Numbered from the stretch's first letter, positions 34,756 through 46,632 are shown. The stretch is DNA of 57,013 bases from an uncultured Elioraea sp. (GCA_938010425.1 CALLUO010000029.1:1-57013); one strand, 5' to 3'. The notes: generated by a model not told the origin, from the sequence alone. Translations and numbers: made by a program.

Positions 34756-36456
34756 TCAGCGCGCATACAGGCCCAAGGCAACGAACTGTCCGCGCGAAAG
34801 ATTGAACCCGTCAATACGCGCCACCTCGCGCACCGTAAGCCCCAGGCGTTCGGCCTCGGCGCGGAAGGCATCTTCGTGACGATCGCGCACTAAGGCCAGC
34901 CCCCTTGCGCGTTCGGCAAGGTGCCGCGCCGCCTCCTCGCCACTGCGCAGGAGCCGCACATCCGTGCCGACGAGGAAGACGAGCGAGGGCTCGTGGAAAC
35001 CGACCGCTGCAAAGGGGCGGTCGGAGGCCGGCGGCCGGCCGCCCGTCGCCGCCCAGTGCGCCGCTGCCGCCTCGGCGATGCGCGGCGAAAGCCAGATCCC
35101 CCGCGCCTCGGGGATCACCCCCTGCAGGATCGCTCCGTACAGCACCACCGACCCGAGGAGCCCTGCCGCCACCGCCCGCCCTGTCTCGGCAGCACGCACA
35201 CCCTGCCAGAGGGTCCAGCCAGCGGCGGCCAGCGCAACCGGAAGCGCCCAAGGACTGCCTCCCGCCACCACGGGCAAAGCGATGGCAAGCCCAGCAAGGC
35301 CCAAGGGAGCGATGAGCCAGAGGCCCAGAGAAAGCCGAGCAAGCCAGCGCGGCGGAGGCCTGGCGGAAGGGTCGAGAAGCCAGCGCGCCGCAAGCAGCAA
35401 GACGGCAGGGAAGGTGACTGCAACATAGTGCGGCAGCTTCGTCGGCAGGAGTTCGAACACCAGCCAGGTGGGCAGAATCCAAGCGAGGAGGAACCGTGTG
35501 GCAGGCTCATCCCTCCAGGCCCAGACGGCCGGGATGGCGCGCAGCACGGCAAGCGAGGCGGGGAACAGAGTGACCGCAGCAAGTGCCAAATGATAGCCGG
35601 GAGGACCGCCGTGCTGTTCGTCGGCTCCCACCACTTTCTGGCCGAGATCGCCGCGGATCGCCTCGAAGAAGAAAGCACCATCCGTCGCGACCCAAATCGC
35701 CACCCCCCAAGGCAACACGAGGATGAGGGCGAGCGGGAAGCCCCAGGCTGCGCGCAGAGCGCCGAGCCAGGGCGAAGGACGATGGGCAAGACGATCGCTC
35801 ATCCACAGCGCGAAGGCGGCAAGCCCCGCCACCATCGGCGCCACCGGCCCCTTCAGCAAAATCCCCACCCCGAAGGCGAACCAGAACCCCGCCGCCGCGC
35901 CTGGGCCAAACCGTTCCGGTGCCACCACCGTCCGCCCGAACAGCCCCATCATCACCGCGATCGTGCCTAAGAGCATGGCATCCGTCTTCGCGATGTGCAT
36001 CTCCACTGTCACCACGAGGGCGGCGGGGAGAAGCACCGCAGCGACCAGCGCTGGTGCCCGCCCGACCAGAGCCCGGCCGAGCCAGAAGGTCGCGAGAGCC
36101 GCAATCAGACCTCCCAAGGCCGAGGGCACGCGGTAGGGCCAGATGTCGGTCCGGCCCGCTAGCCCCATCGCCTCGGCGACCGACACAGTCAGCGCCTGCG
36201 CCCAGTGGATTCCGACCGGCTTCTTGTTGCGCGCAACGTCGCCGAAGCGGATTTCGACGATGTTGCCTGTCTCCAGCATCTGCTTCGTCGCTTGCGCGAA
36301 GCGGGACTCATCGCGATCCGACGGCGGGATAGAGAAAAAGCCCGGGGCCACGAACAGGGCCCAGACGAGCAGGATAACGAGAACTGGCCGCCGCGTGCCG
36401 GCGAGGCGGGCGAAGAGATCCTGCGCAGCCGGTGGTGCTAAGGTCATACCGGGCAT
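34756..36456 (-). CDS. ArnT/PMT family (GT83/GT39) glycosyltransferase
   Basis: A 566-residue, 11-13-helix inner-membrane GT-C glycosyltransferase. The catalytic-loop acidic motif is PSDRDESRFAQATKQMLETG near residue 50, with the usual DE. The FGDVARNKKPVGIHWAQAL segment is typical of ArnT-like enzymes, which move a sugar from a polyprenyl-phosphate donor to lipid A or a protein. ATG 36456 (MPGMTLAPP) or 36447 is the start. It is divergent from rsmB. Donor and acceptor unknown; the downstream Rieske pseudogene is unrelated. Confidence 0.87.
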   Translation of the reverse strand: MPGMTLAPPAAQDLFARLAGTRRPVLVILLVWALFVAPGFFSIPPSDRDESRFAQATKQMLETGNIVEIRFGDVARNKKPVGIHWAQALTVSVAEAMGLAGRTDIWPYRVPSALGGLIAALATFWLGRALVGRAPALVAAVLLPAALVVTVEMHIAKTDAMLLGTIAVMMGLFGRTVVAPERFGPGAAAGFWFAFGVGILLKGPVAPMVAGLAAFALWMSDRLAHRPSPWLGALRAAWGFPLALILVLPWGVAIWVATDGAFFFEAIRGDLGQKVVGADEQHGGPPGYHLALAAVTLFPASLAVLRAIPAVWAWRDEPATRFLLAWILPTWLVFELLPTKLPHYVAVTFPAVLLLAARWLLDPSARPPPRWLARLSLGLWLIAPLGLAGLAIALPVVAGGSPWALPVALAAAGWTLWQGVRAAETGRAVAAGLLGSVVLYGAILQGVIPEARGIWLSPRIAEAAAAHWAATGGRPPASDRPFAAVGFHEPSLVFLVGTDVRLLRSGEEAARHLAERARGLALVRDRHEDAFRAEAERLGLTVREVARIDGFNLSRGQFVALGLYAR

Positions 36457-36547
36457 GGGCGGCCCGACGCGCCGGAAGTCAAGCTCACCCGGCTCGACAG
36501 AGGGAGCAAGGCTTGAACAGAGGCCAAGGCGCGGCGAGGAAGCGCCT

Positions 36548-37855
36548 ATGGCGCGCGCCTCTCTCTCCCCTCGTCCCGTCCCCGCCGGCACAGCATCGCG
36601 GAAAGCCGCGATCGCGCTGCTGGAGGCCGTGCTCGGCCAGAGGCGCACGCTCGAGGAGGCGCTCGACACTCTCCCTCCCCTTCCTCCTCAAGATCGCGCC
36701 TTCACTCACCTGCTCGCCGCCACCGTGCTACGCCGGCTTGGCACGCTGGATGCCGTGCTCGAGCCTTTCCTGCACCGCCCGCCGCCCAGGATCGTGCAGC
36801 ACGCGCTTAGGATTGGCGCAGCCCAGCTTCTCCTCATCGGCACCGCGCCACACGCCGCCGTTTCGGCCACCGTTGCTGCGGTGCGAAGCGTTCCGAAGGG
36901 CGAGGCCTTCGCCGGGCTCGTAAACGCTGTGCTGCGGCGCATTGCTGCCGCCGGCCCCACCCTGCTCGCTGGGCTCAACTCCTCGCGTCTCGACACCCCG
37001 GACTGGCTGTGGCGGGCCTGGCACGCTGCCCACGGGCCTGCCGCTGCGTGGGCCATTGCGCAGGCCCATGCCCGCGAGGCCCCGCTTGATCTCACCCTGA
37101 AACCCGGTCTCGACCCTGCGGCGTGGGCCGAGCGTTTAGGGGCGGTGCTTCTCCCGACGGGCTCTCTACGTTTGGCTGCGCTTGATCGATCGGTGCTGTC
37201 TCTCCCTGGCTACGACGAAGGGGCCTGGTGGGTTCAGGACGCTGCCGCGGCCCTGCCTGCCCGGCTCCTCCGCCCTTCTCCCGGCGAGCGCGTCGCTGAC
37301 CTGTGCGCAGCACCCGGTGGCAAGACGGCGCAGCTCGCCGCCGCCGGCGCGCTGGTCACCGCCGTGGAGGCCTCTCCGGCGCGGGCGCAGCGGCTCGCCG
37401 AGAACCTGGCCCGCTTGCGGCTTGCCGCCGAGCTCGTCGTCGCCGATGCGGTCGCTTTCACCCCACCCATCCCTTTCGATGCCGTGCTGCTCGATCCCCC
37501 CTGCACGGCAACCGGCACCATCCGCCGCCACCCCGACATTCTGTATCTGAAGCGCCCGCGCGACCTTGGCCCCTTGGTCGCTACTCAGAAGGCCTTGCTC
37601 GCCGCTGCCGCCCGTCTGACGCGCCCGGGGGGGCGCCTCGTCTACGCCGTCTGCAGCCTGCAGCCTGAGGAGGGGGAAGGCGTGATCGCGGACGCCACCT
37701 CGCTTGGCCTCGCGCCGGAGCCCATTCGGCCCGAGGAGGTGCCTGGCCTCGACGAAGCGGTCACGCGAGCGGGACATCTGCGCACCTTGCCCTGCCACTG
37801 GGCTGAGCGAGGAGGGCTGGATGGCTTTTTCGTCGCGCGGTTTCGGCGTGTCTGA
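36548..37855 (+). CDS. rsmB: 16S rRNA (cytosine-C5)-methyltransferase RsmB
   Basis: A 435-residue enzyme that methylates C967 of 16S rRNA. The N-terminal NusB-like domain (residues about 20-150, ALLEAVLGQRRTLEEAL, AFTHLLAATVLRRLGTLDAV) is followed by the SAM domain with VADLCAAPGGKTAQLAAAG. Motif IV is LLDPPCTATGTIRRHPD with the resolving Cys, and motif VI VYAVCSLQPEEGEG holds the catalytic Cys. ATG 36548; the open frame upstream belongs to the divergent glycosyltransferase side. Confidence 0.94.
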   Translation: MARASLSPRPVPAGTASRKAAIALLEAVLGQRRTLEEALDTLPPLPPQDRAFTHLLAATVLRRLGTLDAVLEPFLHRPPPRIVQHALRIGAAQLLLIGTAPHAAVSATVAAVRSVPKGEAFAGLVNAVLRRIAAAGPTLLAGLNSSRLDTPDWLWRAWHAAHGPAAAWAIAQAHAREAPLDLTLKPGLDPAAWAERLGAVLLPTGSLRLAALDRSVLSLPGYDEGAWWVQDAAAALPARLLRPSPGERVADLCAAPGGKTAQLAAAGALVTAVEASPARAQRLAENLARLRLAAELVVADAVAFTPPIPFDAVLLDPPCTATGTIRRHPDILYLKRPRDLGPLVATQKALLAAAARLTRPGGRLVYAVCSLQPEEGEGVIADATSLGLAPEPIRPEEVPGLDEAVTRAGHLRTLPCHWAERGGLDGFFVARFRRV

Positions 37856-37859
37856 GGTG

Positions 37860-38780
37860 TCAGAGCGGCGGCACGGCGAGCGTGTCGGGCGGCAGACTGC
37901 CTTCAGCCGCGACCTGCTTTCCAGCCCACGCCGCACCCCGCGCCAGCGCCTCTTCGATGTCGCCGGTCCGCAGCAACCCATCGATCAGCCCAGCTGCGAA
38001 CACGTCTCCCGCTCCGGTCGTGTCGACAACCTCGGTTGAAGGGGCGGCAACGCGATGGACCGTGCCGTCCACCCCGAACGCCTCCGCCCCGTTCGCCCCG
38101 CGCGTCACCACCACCCACTCGAGCGATGCACCGCACAGGGTGCGCCCCAGAGCGAGAGGGTCGTCGCGCTCGCGCTCCGCCAAGTCGTGTTCGGAGGCGA
38201 TCAGCACGCGCGCGGCAAGCGGCGCCCGGCCATGACGGGTAAGCACGGCGACGGTGAGTGCGCCCTTTGCCCAGTGCGCGGCGACAATCTTCGGCACGAT
38301 CGGCGCATGCAGCTTCGTCAACACCGCGTCGTAATGGCCACCGAGCAGCCCCTGGCCCTCGAGTTCAATCGCGCGATAGCCGCCAACCGCAATCAGTGTG
38401 CGTTCGCCCAAAGGGTCGATCAGCACCAGGACGCGCGTGGTCGGTCCTGGCTTCGTCTCTAGCGCAGAGACGTCGATGCCGCGACCGGCCAGCACCTCGC
38501 GCAGCATCGCCCCGTGTGCATCGTCGCCGACCACGCCTGCCACCGTCACCTCGTAGCCAGCCTGGGCAAAAGCCGCCGCGGCGATCGCCGCCCCACCACC
38601 CGGACGAAGGCCGAGGCTCGCGCCGATCACGCCCTCGCCAGGTTCGAGCTGGCTCTCGAGCCGGATTGCCTCGTCGAGATTGACCCCGCCAACGCAGAGA
38701 ATTCGCGCCGGCTTTTGCCTAGATGACCGAGAGCGGACGCTTTCGCGAAGGCGGCGGAAAGCCCCTGTCGAGCGTGGCAT
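37860..38780 (-). CDS. PfkB/ribokinase family carbohydrate kinase
   Basis: A 306-residue sugar or nucleoside kinase. N-terminal part has ARILCVGGVNLDEAIRLESQ and LRPGGGAAIAAAAFAQAG; the ATP/anion-hole motif is VVDTTGAGDVFAAGLIDGLL with the catalytic Asp. ATG 38780 is the only ordinary start in frame and makes the gene overlap the aldo/keto reductase by 62 bases; an internal non-canonical start nearer ARILCVGG would fit the family better. Substrate unknown. Confidence 0.85.
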   Translation of the reverse strand: MPRSTGAFRRLRESVRSRSSRQKPARILCVGGVNLDEAIRLESQLEPGEGVIGASLGLRPGGGAAIAAAAFAQAGYEVTVAGVVGDDAHGAMLREVLAGRGIDVSALETKPGPTTRVLVLIDPLGERTLIAVGGYRAIELEGQGLLGGHYDAVLTKLHAPIVPKIVAAHWAKGALTVAVLTRHGRAPLAARVLIASEHDLAERERDDPLALGRTLCGASLEWVVVTRGANGAEAFGVDGTVHRVAAPSTEVVDTTGAGDVFAAGLIDGLLRTGDIEEALARGAAWAGKQVAAEGSLPPDTLAVPPL

Positions 38781-39561
38781 AGTCCTCCTCGGTCAGAGCG
38801 AGCGAGAGGGCGGCAGCGTTTTCGCGCACATGATCGGGTTGGACCGCCTTCGGGATCGCAATGATAGAGGGGTGGCGGATCGCCCATGCCAGCGCGACTT
38901 GGGCGGGGCTCGCACGGTGTCGCTCCGCCACCGCGCGCAGGGCAGAGTGACGAAGAAGTTTCCCCCCTTGCCCGATCGGGGAGTAAGCCATGATTGGCAC
39001 CCCGCGTGCTGAGCACCACGGCAAGAGGTCGAATTCGATCCCGCGCTCCTCTGGATTATACAGCACCTGGTTGGTGGCACACTCCGAGCCACGAGGGAGC
39101 TCCCAGAGTTCAGCCATGTCGTCGACGTCGAAGTTGCTCACGCCCCATCGCGCGATCAGCCCGTCTTCGCGCAAGCCTTCAAACCCTTCAACCACCTCGG
39201 CAAGACGGACACCGCCCCGCCAGTGCAGCAAGTAGAGATCGAGACGATCGATGCCAAGGCGGGCCAAGCTTCGTTCGCAGGCGCGGCGGAGATTGCCCTT
39301 GCCGGCGTTGTGAGGATAGACCTTAGAGACCACGAAAACGTGGGCTCGGCAGTCGCGGATCGCCTCTCCCACCACCTCCTCCGCCCCGCCCTCGCCGTAC
39401 ATCTCGGCAGTGTCGATGAGGGTGAGGCCTAGCTCGATACCGAGACGGAGGGCAGCGACTTCGCGGGCACGCTGCCGTCTGTCTTCCCCCATGCGCCACG
39501 TGCCCTGACCGAGGGCCGGAACCGCTATCCCACCTGGCAACCGAACCGAGCGCATCAGCAT
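38719..39561 (-). CDS. Aldo/keto reductase
   Basis: A 280-residue NADPH-dependent oxidoreductase of TIM-barrel fold. The active-site Asp and Tyr are in GLTLIDTAEMYGEGGAEEVV, the Lys in FVVSKVYPHNAGKGN and His in YLLHWRGGV. NADPH-binding end reads SIIAIPKAVQPDHVRENAAA. Start ATG 39561 is one of several close options (39555, 39588). Substrate unknown. Coupled by overlap to the kinase gene, so the two may form a small carbohydrate operon. Confidence 0.88.
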   Translation of the reverse strand: MLMRSVRLPGGIAVPALGQGTWRMGEDRRQRAREVAALRLGIELGLTLIDTAEMYGEGGAEEVVGEAIRDCRAHVFVVSKVYPHNAGKGNLRRACERSLARLGIDRLDLYLLHWRGGVRLAEVVEGFEGLREDGLIARWGVSNFDVDDMAELWELPRGSECATNQVLYNPEERGIEFDLLPWCSARGVPIMAYSPIGQGGKLLRHSALRAVAERHRASPAQVALAWAIRHPSIIAIPKAVQPDHVRENAAALSLALTEEDYATLDRGFPPPSRKRPLSVI

Positions 39562-39630
39562 CGCCCCTCCGTCGCCAGAGTGACGCAAGCCATGCGCAAG
39601 GCCAAGCCCGCCGGGAGGGAGGGAGGTCGA

Positions 39631-39819
39631 TCAGGCAGAGGGAGTGTCGGGCGGGCTCTCTGCTGGGCCAGAAGGCGATGAGGCAGGGGCAGGGCTGCCG
39701 AGGTCGGCCTGGGGTGGCGCCTCCCCTTGCATCCGCTTCACCGCTGCGACGGCCAGGGCGCCGATGACAGCGCCCCAGAAGAGATGCCACGCACCACTCC
39801 AAGCAAGACGCAGAATCAT
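39631..39819 (-). CDS. Tiny membrane protein with Pro/Ser-rich tail
   Basis: A 62-residue protein with one membrane helix (LAWSGAWHLFWGAVIGALAVA) and a tail rich in Pro, Ser and Ala. No family recognised. Its ATG at 39819 overlaps the stop of the next small gene (ATGA at 39816-39819), so the two are translated together. Confidence 0.55.
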   Translation of the reverse strand: MILRLAWSGAWHLFWGAVIGALAVAAVKRMQGEAPPQADLGSPAPASSPSGPAESPPDTPSA

Positions 39820-39950
39820 CGCACGCCCCCGCGCATCCGCTCTGCACACCGAGCGAGCAGGCGCTCACCGCCGATACTCATGGCCGCCGCTCCGAGCGCC
39901 ATGCCAAGGAGTGTTGCTTTGATCGCCACGGCATAAGACAGGAAGATCAT
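39816..39950 (-). CDS. Tiny 44-residue membrane protein
   Basis: Too short for most gene finders: one hydrophobic helix (FLSYAVAIKATLLGMALGAA) and a basic C-terminus (ERMRGGVR). A strong GGAGGTGAGC sits directly before the ATG at 39950, and the stop overlaps the next small gene. These two features, plus normal codon usage, support it as real. Divergent from the IalB-like gene at 40098. Function unknown; a regulator or partner of a membrane complex is possible. Confidence 0.55.
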   Translation of the reverse strand: MIFLSYAVAIKATLLGMALGAAAMSIGGERLLARCAERMRGGVR

Positions 39951-40097
39951 GCTCACCTCCATTCCGGATGCTGCGGAAGTAGGGGGGAAAGTCGGGTCCG
40001 CTAGGGTGTCGGTTAAAATGTCTTTGGAAACGGTGCAGCACGCATCGTCCCGTGGCGTTACGAGACGCGCCTGCGTTCGCGTGAGGGAGTGGGTGTG

Positions 40098-40733
40098 ATG
40101 CTTGCATATTCGGTTGTGCTCCTTGCCGCCTTTGCTGTGGGAAGCGCTGCGGCGCAGGCGCCGACCATCGCCCCGAGTGTGCAGGAGCGGACCATCGGTT
40201 CCTGGGTGTTGGCCTGCGCGGAAGACCCGATGACCGACCGTGCGGACTGCGTTCTTCGACATCGCCTCTGGATCGTCCCGCCAGCGGATGCGGCTGCTGG
40301 CGGCATCGCGCTCGAAATCGTGCTGCGTGATAACACGCCGCTGCCAGCGGTGACAGCGCGGCGTCTTTCCATCGCTGATACCAAGCGCGCAGTCCTGGCT
40401 CTTGGCGCGACAGCGGAACTGCGGGTAGGAACGGAGCGCATGGCGGAGGCGCCGTGCGGCCTTGAGGGACGCGATGCGGTCTGCCTACCAGCGGGCGAGG
40501 CGGCTGATCGGGTGGCCGCCGCTCTAAACGAGGCAAATCGCATCCTGGTGCGCCTGCGCACGGCTGCAACGGTGGCGGGCAGCGGCGGGGACATCTTCGC
40601 TTTTGACCTTGCAGCCACGCGAGACGCGATTGCCGCACTGCGCGATCAGGCGGCGCGGCAGTCGCCCCGCGAGTCCCTGCCCCCTGCGCGCGGGCTTATG
40701 GAGCAACTCGAACGGCTCCTGCGCGGCGGCTGA
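40098..40733 (+). CDS. IalB-like periplasmic protein, second copy
   Basis: A 211-residue exported protein starting with a Sec signal (MLAYSVVLLAAFAVGSAAAQ). The mature region starts IGSWVLACAEDPMTDRADCV with two Cys that recall the first IalB cysteine pair, and APCGLEGRDAVC holds another pair. Similar in pattern to the IalB-type gene at 30582-31112. The last 50 residues are helical. ATG 40098 is preferred over the GTG at 40089 because of GAGGGAG upstream. Role unknown. Confidence 0.72.
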   Translation: MLAYSVVLLAAFAVGSAAAQAPTIAPSVQERTIGSWVLACAEDPMTDRADCVLRHRLWIVPPADAAAGGIALEIVLRDNTPLPAVTARRLSIADTKRAVLALGATAELRVGTERMAEAPCGLEGRDAVCLPAGEAADRVAAALNEANRILVRLRTAATVAGSGGDIFAFDLAATRDAIAALRDQAARQSPRESLPPARGLMEQLERLLRGG

Positions 40734-40750
40734 GCGCGGCAGGAGACGCG

Positions 40751-43246
<2,496 letters not shown>

Positions 43247-43252
43247 TCAGTC

Positions 43253-44422
43253 TTATAGCGCGGCCCGCCGCTTTTGGGCAGGGCCGAAGGACAGAGAGAA
43301 AACTCGCCCAGGCTCCACTGCGAAGGCCTCCGCGACCCCCGCGAGGGCAGCGAAGGCTGCGAGCTCCGTCCCTGTTAGCAGCACTTGGAGAGGAAGCGCG
43401 ACCAGGGCCGCAAACAGCGCCTCGCGCCGGCGCGGGTCGAGATGGGCGGCGACCTCGTCAAGCAGCAGCATCGGCCCGAAGCCGCGCGCCTCTCCGATGA
43501 GCACCGCATGGGCGAGGAGGACGGAGACAAGCAGCGCCTTCTGTTCGCCGGTCGAGCAGAGTTCCGCCGGCATGCCGCTCTCGGCGTGGATAAGCACAAA
43601 GTCGGCGCGATGCGGGCCCGACCGCGTGGCTCCTGCCTCGGCATCCCCCGCACGATCCGCAGCAAGCTGGGCCTTCAGTGCCTCCTCCACGGCCAGCGCA
43701 GGGTCGCGATCGAGCGCCTCCGCCCAGGGGCAGGCGCAGGCCAGCACGGCGCGCGGAAACTCGCCGGCTGCACCACGTTCGAGCATGCGGTTTAACGCTG
43801 TAATCAGGCTTCGCCGCGCCGCTGCCACCGCCACCCCATGACGGGCGAGAGATTCCTCGAGCCCCGCGAGCCAGGCGGGATCGGGCCGGCCGGCAGCGAG
43901 CAGCCGGTGGCGCTCGGCCAGCGCCGTCTCGTAGGCGGCAAGTTCGCGCGCGTGCGCCGGCTCAAGGGCGAATGCCAGCCGGTCCAGGAAACGACGCCGC
44001 TGCGACGCTCCGTCCTGAAACAGCGCGCCCATCTGCGGCGTGAGCCATACCATCGCCACCCGGGCGGCGACCTCAGCCTGGCTCCTCGCTGGCGTGCCGT
44101 CGACCAAAAAGGTTCGCCGCGGGACCGCGGCGCGCTCCACCCCGGTGCCAACCTCAAGCGGGCCAACCGGCGTGGCGAAGCGTCCCGCCACCGCCCAAAA
44201 ACCGTCCGTGCCCCCCGCCTCGCGCCGCGCGAGGTCAACAAGACGCGCGCCCCGCAAGCCGCGCCCCGGCGCGAGCAGGCTCACCGCCTCCAGCAGGTTG
44301 GTTTTGCCCGCGCCATTCGCTCCGACGAACAGGGCAACCGGTGACGCGAAATCGAGGGTGAGAGCCTGGTAGGAGCGGAAACGCGTAAGCGTCAGTCGCT
44401 CGAGGCGGAAGGCGGGATCCAT
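43253..44422 (-). CDS. recF: DNA replication/repair protein RecF
   Basis: A 389-residue SMC-like ATPase that loads RecA at gapped DNA. Walker A GANGAGKTNLLEAVSLLAPG, signature STGEQKALLVSVLLA, and Walker B MLLLDEVAAHLDPRRREALF. The Q-loop-type and lid regions lie between. Start ATG 44422 gives LERLTLTRFRSYQAL, typical for RecF. 45 bases separate its stop from the gyrB start. Confidence 0.96.
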   Translation of the reverse strand: MDPAFRLERLTLTRFRSYQALTLDFASPVALFVGANGAGKTNLLEAVSLLAPGRGLRGARLVDLARREAGGTDGFWAVAGRFATPVGPLEVGTGVERAAVPRRTFLVDGTPARSQAEVAARVAMVWLTPQMGALFQDGASQRRRFLDRLAFALEPAHARELAAYETALAERHRLLAAGRPDPAWLAGLEESLARHGVAVAAARRSLITALNRMLERGAAGEFPRAVLACACPWAEALDRDPALAVEEALKAQLAADRAGDAEAGATRSGPHRADFVLIHAESGMPAELCSTGEQKALLVSVLLAHAVLIGEARGFGPMLLLDEVAAHLDPRRREALFAALVALPLQVLLTGTELAAFAALAGVAEAFAVEPGRVFSLSFGPAQKRRAAL

Positions 44423-44453
44423 GGCGCGTTCGCAGCGGGGCGCGCGGCCCCGC

Positions 44454-45590
44454 TCACACCCGCATCGGCATCAATACATAGAGCGCGGAAGCGTCGCCCT
44501 CGGCTCGAATGAGCGTCGGGGCGGTGTGGTCGTGGAAGGCGAACTCGACCCGCCCCGAATCGCCGATCGTTTCCGTAATGTCACGGAGATAACGGGCCTG
44601 GAAACCGATCTCGATCGGTGACGCATCGTATTCGAGACGGTCCTTCTCGATCTCCTCCTCGGTCCGGCCCGTCTCTGGGCTTGCCGCCGAAAGCGTGAGC
44701 CCCTCACGGGCGATGGCAAGCTTGACAGGGCGGGAACGTTCCGAGGAGATTGCCGCCACACGCTCTACCGCCTCGGCGAAGTCCTTCTTCGCGATCCTGA
44801 GCCGCTTGTCATTGTCGCGCGGGATCACCCGCTCGTAGTCGGGGAAAGTGCCGTCGATCAGCTTGCTGGTCAGCGTCACCGTGCTGAAGGCAAACCGGAT
44901 GCGCGTTTCCGAAAGCCCGATTTCTACGCCCTCCTGGGCCGGCAGTTCCTCGATCAGCTTACGCAGTTCGAGCACCGTCTTGCGCGGGATGATCACGCCC
45001 GGCATGCCCTCTGCGCCCTCGGGCAGCGGCTCCTCGACGCGGGCAAGGCGATGGCCGTCTGTCGCCACCGCACGCATCACCTTGACCCCGTCTGAGACCG
45101 TCGTGTGAAGGTAAATTCCGTTGAGATAATAGCGCGTTTCTTCGGTCGAGATGGCGAACTTGGTCTTGTCGATCAAGTCACGCAAGGTGCCGGCCTTTAA
45201 CTGGAAACGGTGCGGCAACTGGCCGTCCTGCATCGAGGGAAAGTCCTCGACCGGAAGGACGTTCAGCGAGGTGACGAAGCGCCCGCAGCGAAGAGCGAGC
45301 GGTGCATCGCCGACCGGATGGTCGAGTTCGATCTGCGCGCCTTCGGGCAGGCGGCGAACGATGTCGTAGAGTGTTGTGGCCGGCGCCGTCGCCGCCCCAT
45401 TCTCGCGCACCTCGGCCGGCACCCGTTCGACAGCGGAAAGTTCCATGTCGGTGGCGGCTAGAGTGAGCTCGCCATCCTTGGCGCGGATCAGCACGTTGGC
45501 GAGAATGGGAATCGTGTTGCGCCGCTCAACGACGTTCTGCACGTGCGAGAGCGCCTTTAGAAGCGTGCCGCGATCGACGGTGATCTTCAT
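44454..45590 (-). CDS. dnaN: DNA polymerase III beta subunit (sliding clamp)
   Basis: A 378-residue ring-forming clamp that tethers polymerase to DNA. It begins MKITVDRGTLLKALSHVQNV and has NTIPILANVLIRA; the middle part is LNGIYLHTTVSDGVKVMRAV ATDGHRLARVE; the C-terminus ends ALYVLMPMRV, the classic MPMR-type peptide. ATG 45590 is chosen over 45665 because the extension is not conserved. First gene of the replication block. No dnaA or DnaA-box cluster is adjacent in the 168-base gap upstream. Confidence 0.97.
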   Translation of the reverse strand: MKITVDRGTLLKALSHVQNVVERRNTIPILANVLIRAKDGELTLAATDMELSAVERVPAEVRENGAATAPATTLYDIVRRLPEGAQIELDHPVGDAPLALRCGRFVTSLNVLPVEDFPSMQDGQLPHRFQLKAGTLRDLIDKTKFAISTEETRYYLNGIYLHTTVSDGVKVMRAVATDGHRLARVEEPLPEGAEGMPGVIIPRKTVLELRKLIEELPAQEGVEIGLSETRIRFAFSTVTLTSKLIDGTFPDYERVIPRDNDKRLRIAKKDFAEAVERVAAISSERSRPVKLAIAREGLTLSAASPETGRTEEEIEKDRLEYDASPIEIGFQARYLRDITETIGDSGRVEFAFHDHTAPTLIRAEGDASALYVLMPMRV

Positions 45591-45644
45591 AGCCACTCCA
45601 GTGGTGGGGCGGACCAAGTGCCGCCGTCCGGAATCAGGCACGAT

Positions 45645-45674
45645 ACTATAGCAACGGCGCCACAAGGGGTTAAG
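45645..45674 (-). promoter_or_regulatory. Predicted promoter of dnaN-recF-gyrB
   Basis: On the minus strand TATAGT (45650-45645) is preceded by 17 bases and a weak TTAACC. It lies about 55 bases upstream of dnaN. The -10 is convincing; the -35 is weak. Confidence 0.35.
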
Positions 45675-45758
45675 CCAGCCCCCTCCAAGCGCGGACGTGG
45701 AGAACAGCGGGTTCCGGCCGTGCTCGCCGCACCGTCGAAGGTCACTTAGGATGCGGTC

Positions 45759-46586
45759 ATGACACGCTGTTCGGTTGGCATTCTCGGGGCGCTGCTGCTC
45801 ACCTCAATCCCTGCAGCGCAGGCGCAACCGCCCGATCGCGCCGCTGCTACCGCCGTCGGCATCGGCGCAGAACCGGGCCTCCTGGGCCCCGGCTTGCGTG
45901 CCTCACTCGGCATTGGCGCCCTTGTGCGGCCCGACTACCCGGGGTCGAGCGACTATGACCTGACCGCCATCCCCCTCGTCGAGGTGGTGTGGAACGATCG
46001 CATCTTCGCCACCACCAGGCAGGGCGTCGAGGTCGGCGTCTTTCTCACCCGCGATCGGACCTTCCGCAGCGGCATCGCGCTCGACTATGCCTTCGGGCGG
46101 GATCAGGACGACAACGCGCGTCTCAAGGGCCTCGGCGACATTGACGGCACAGTGCGCGGCCGGGCCTTCGCATCCTCCGGCGTGGGGCCGTTCACCCTGT
46201 CGGCGTTCCTCGCCCAGGATCTCGCCGACAACGGACATGGCCTGACCGCAGGGGCGGATCTCGAATACCGCCTCCGGCTCACCCCGCGCCTTTCCGTTTT
46301 TGGCGGCCCGGGCGTGACATGGGCGAATGAGACGCACATGCAGACTTTCTTCGGCGTGAGCGCGGCTCAGGCCGCGCGCTCAGCCGCCGGCTTGCCACGC
46401 TACGACGCTGGCGCAGGGTTCCGAGACATGCGCTTGACCCTCGGCGCCATCGCCCGTCTTACCGACAGCGTGTTCATCCAGCCACGCATCGTCGTCTCCC
46501 AGCTCGTGGGCAAGGCGGCCGATTCGCCCCTGACCACGAGCGAAACGCAGGTGACGGCCCTCCTCATCGGTGGCATTCGCTTCTGA
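45759..46586 (+). CDS. MipA/OmpV family outer membrane protein
   Basis: A 275-residue predicted beta-barrel scaffold or porin. A signal peptide (MTRCSVGILGALLLTSIPAA, then QAQ) is followed by SLGIGALVRPDYPGSSDYDL, the family N-terminal strand, and closes with a Phe (GGIRF), the outer-membrane sorting residue. MipA-type proteins help murein hydrolases or metal and osmolyte responses. It faces away from dnaN and converges with the small hypothetical at 46636 through a hairpin. Confidence 0.85.
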   Translation: MTRCSVGILGALLLTSIPAAQAQPPDRAAATAVGIGAEPGLLGPGLRASLGIGALVRPDYPGSSDYDLTAIPLVEVVWNDRIFATTRQGVEVGVFLTRDRTFRSGIALDYAFGRDQDDNARLKGLGDIDGTVRGRAFASSGVGPFTLSAFLAQDLADNGHGLTAGADLEYRLRLTPRLSVFGGPGVTWANETHMQTFFGVSAAQAARSAAGLPRYDAGAGFRDMRLTLGAIARLTDSVFIQPRIVVSQLVGKAADSPLTTSETQVTALLIGGIRF

Positions 46587-46605
46587 ATGAACTGGTACAC
46601 GAGCC

Positions 46606-46632
46606 GCTGTGCTTGTTTAAAGCGAGCACAGC
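46606..46632. terminator. Candidate bidirectional terminator
   Basis: GCTGTGCT and AGCACAGC pair perfectly around an 11-base loop, in the 49-base gap between the convergent MipA-type gene and the small minus-strand gene. No long T-run follows on either strand, so termination strength is uncertain, but the position is ideal. Confidence 0.55.
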
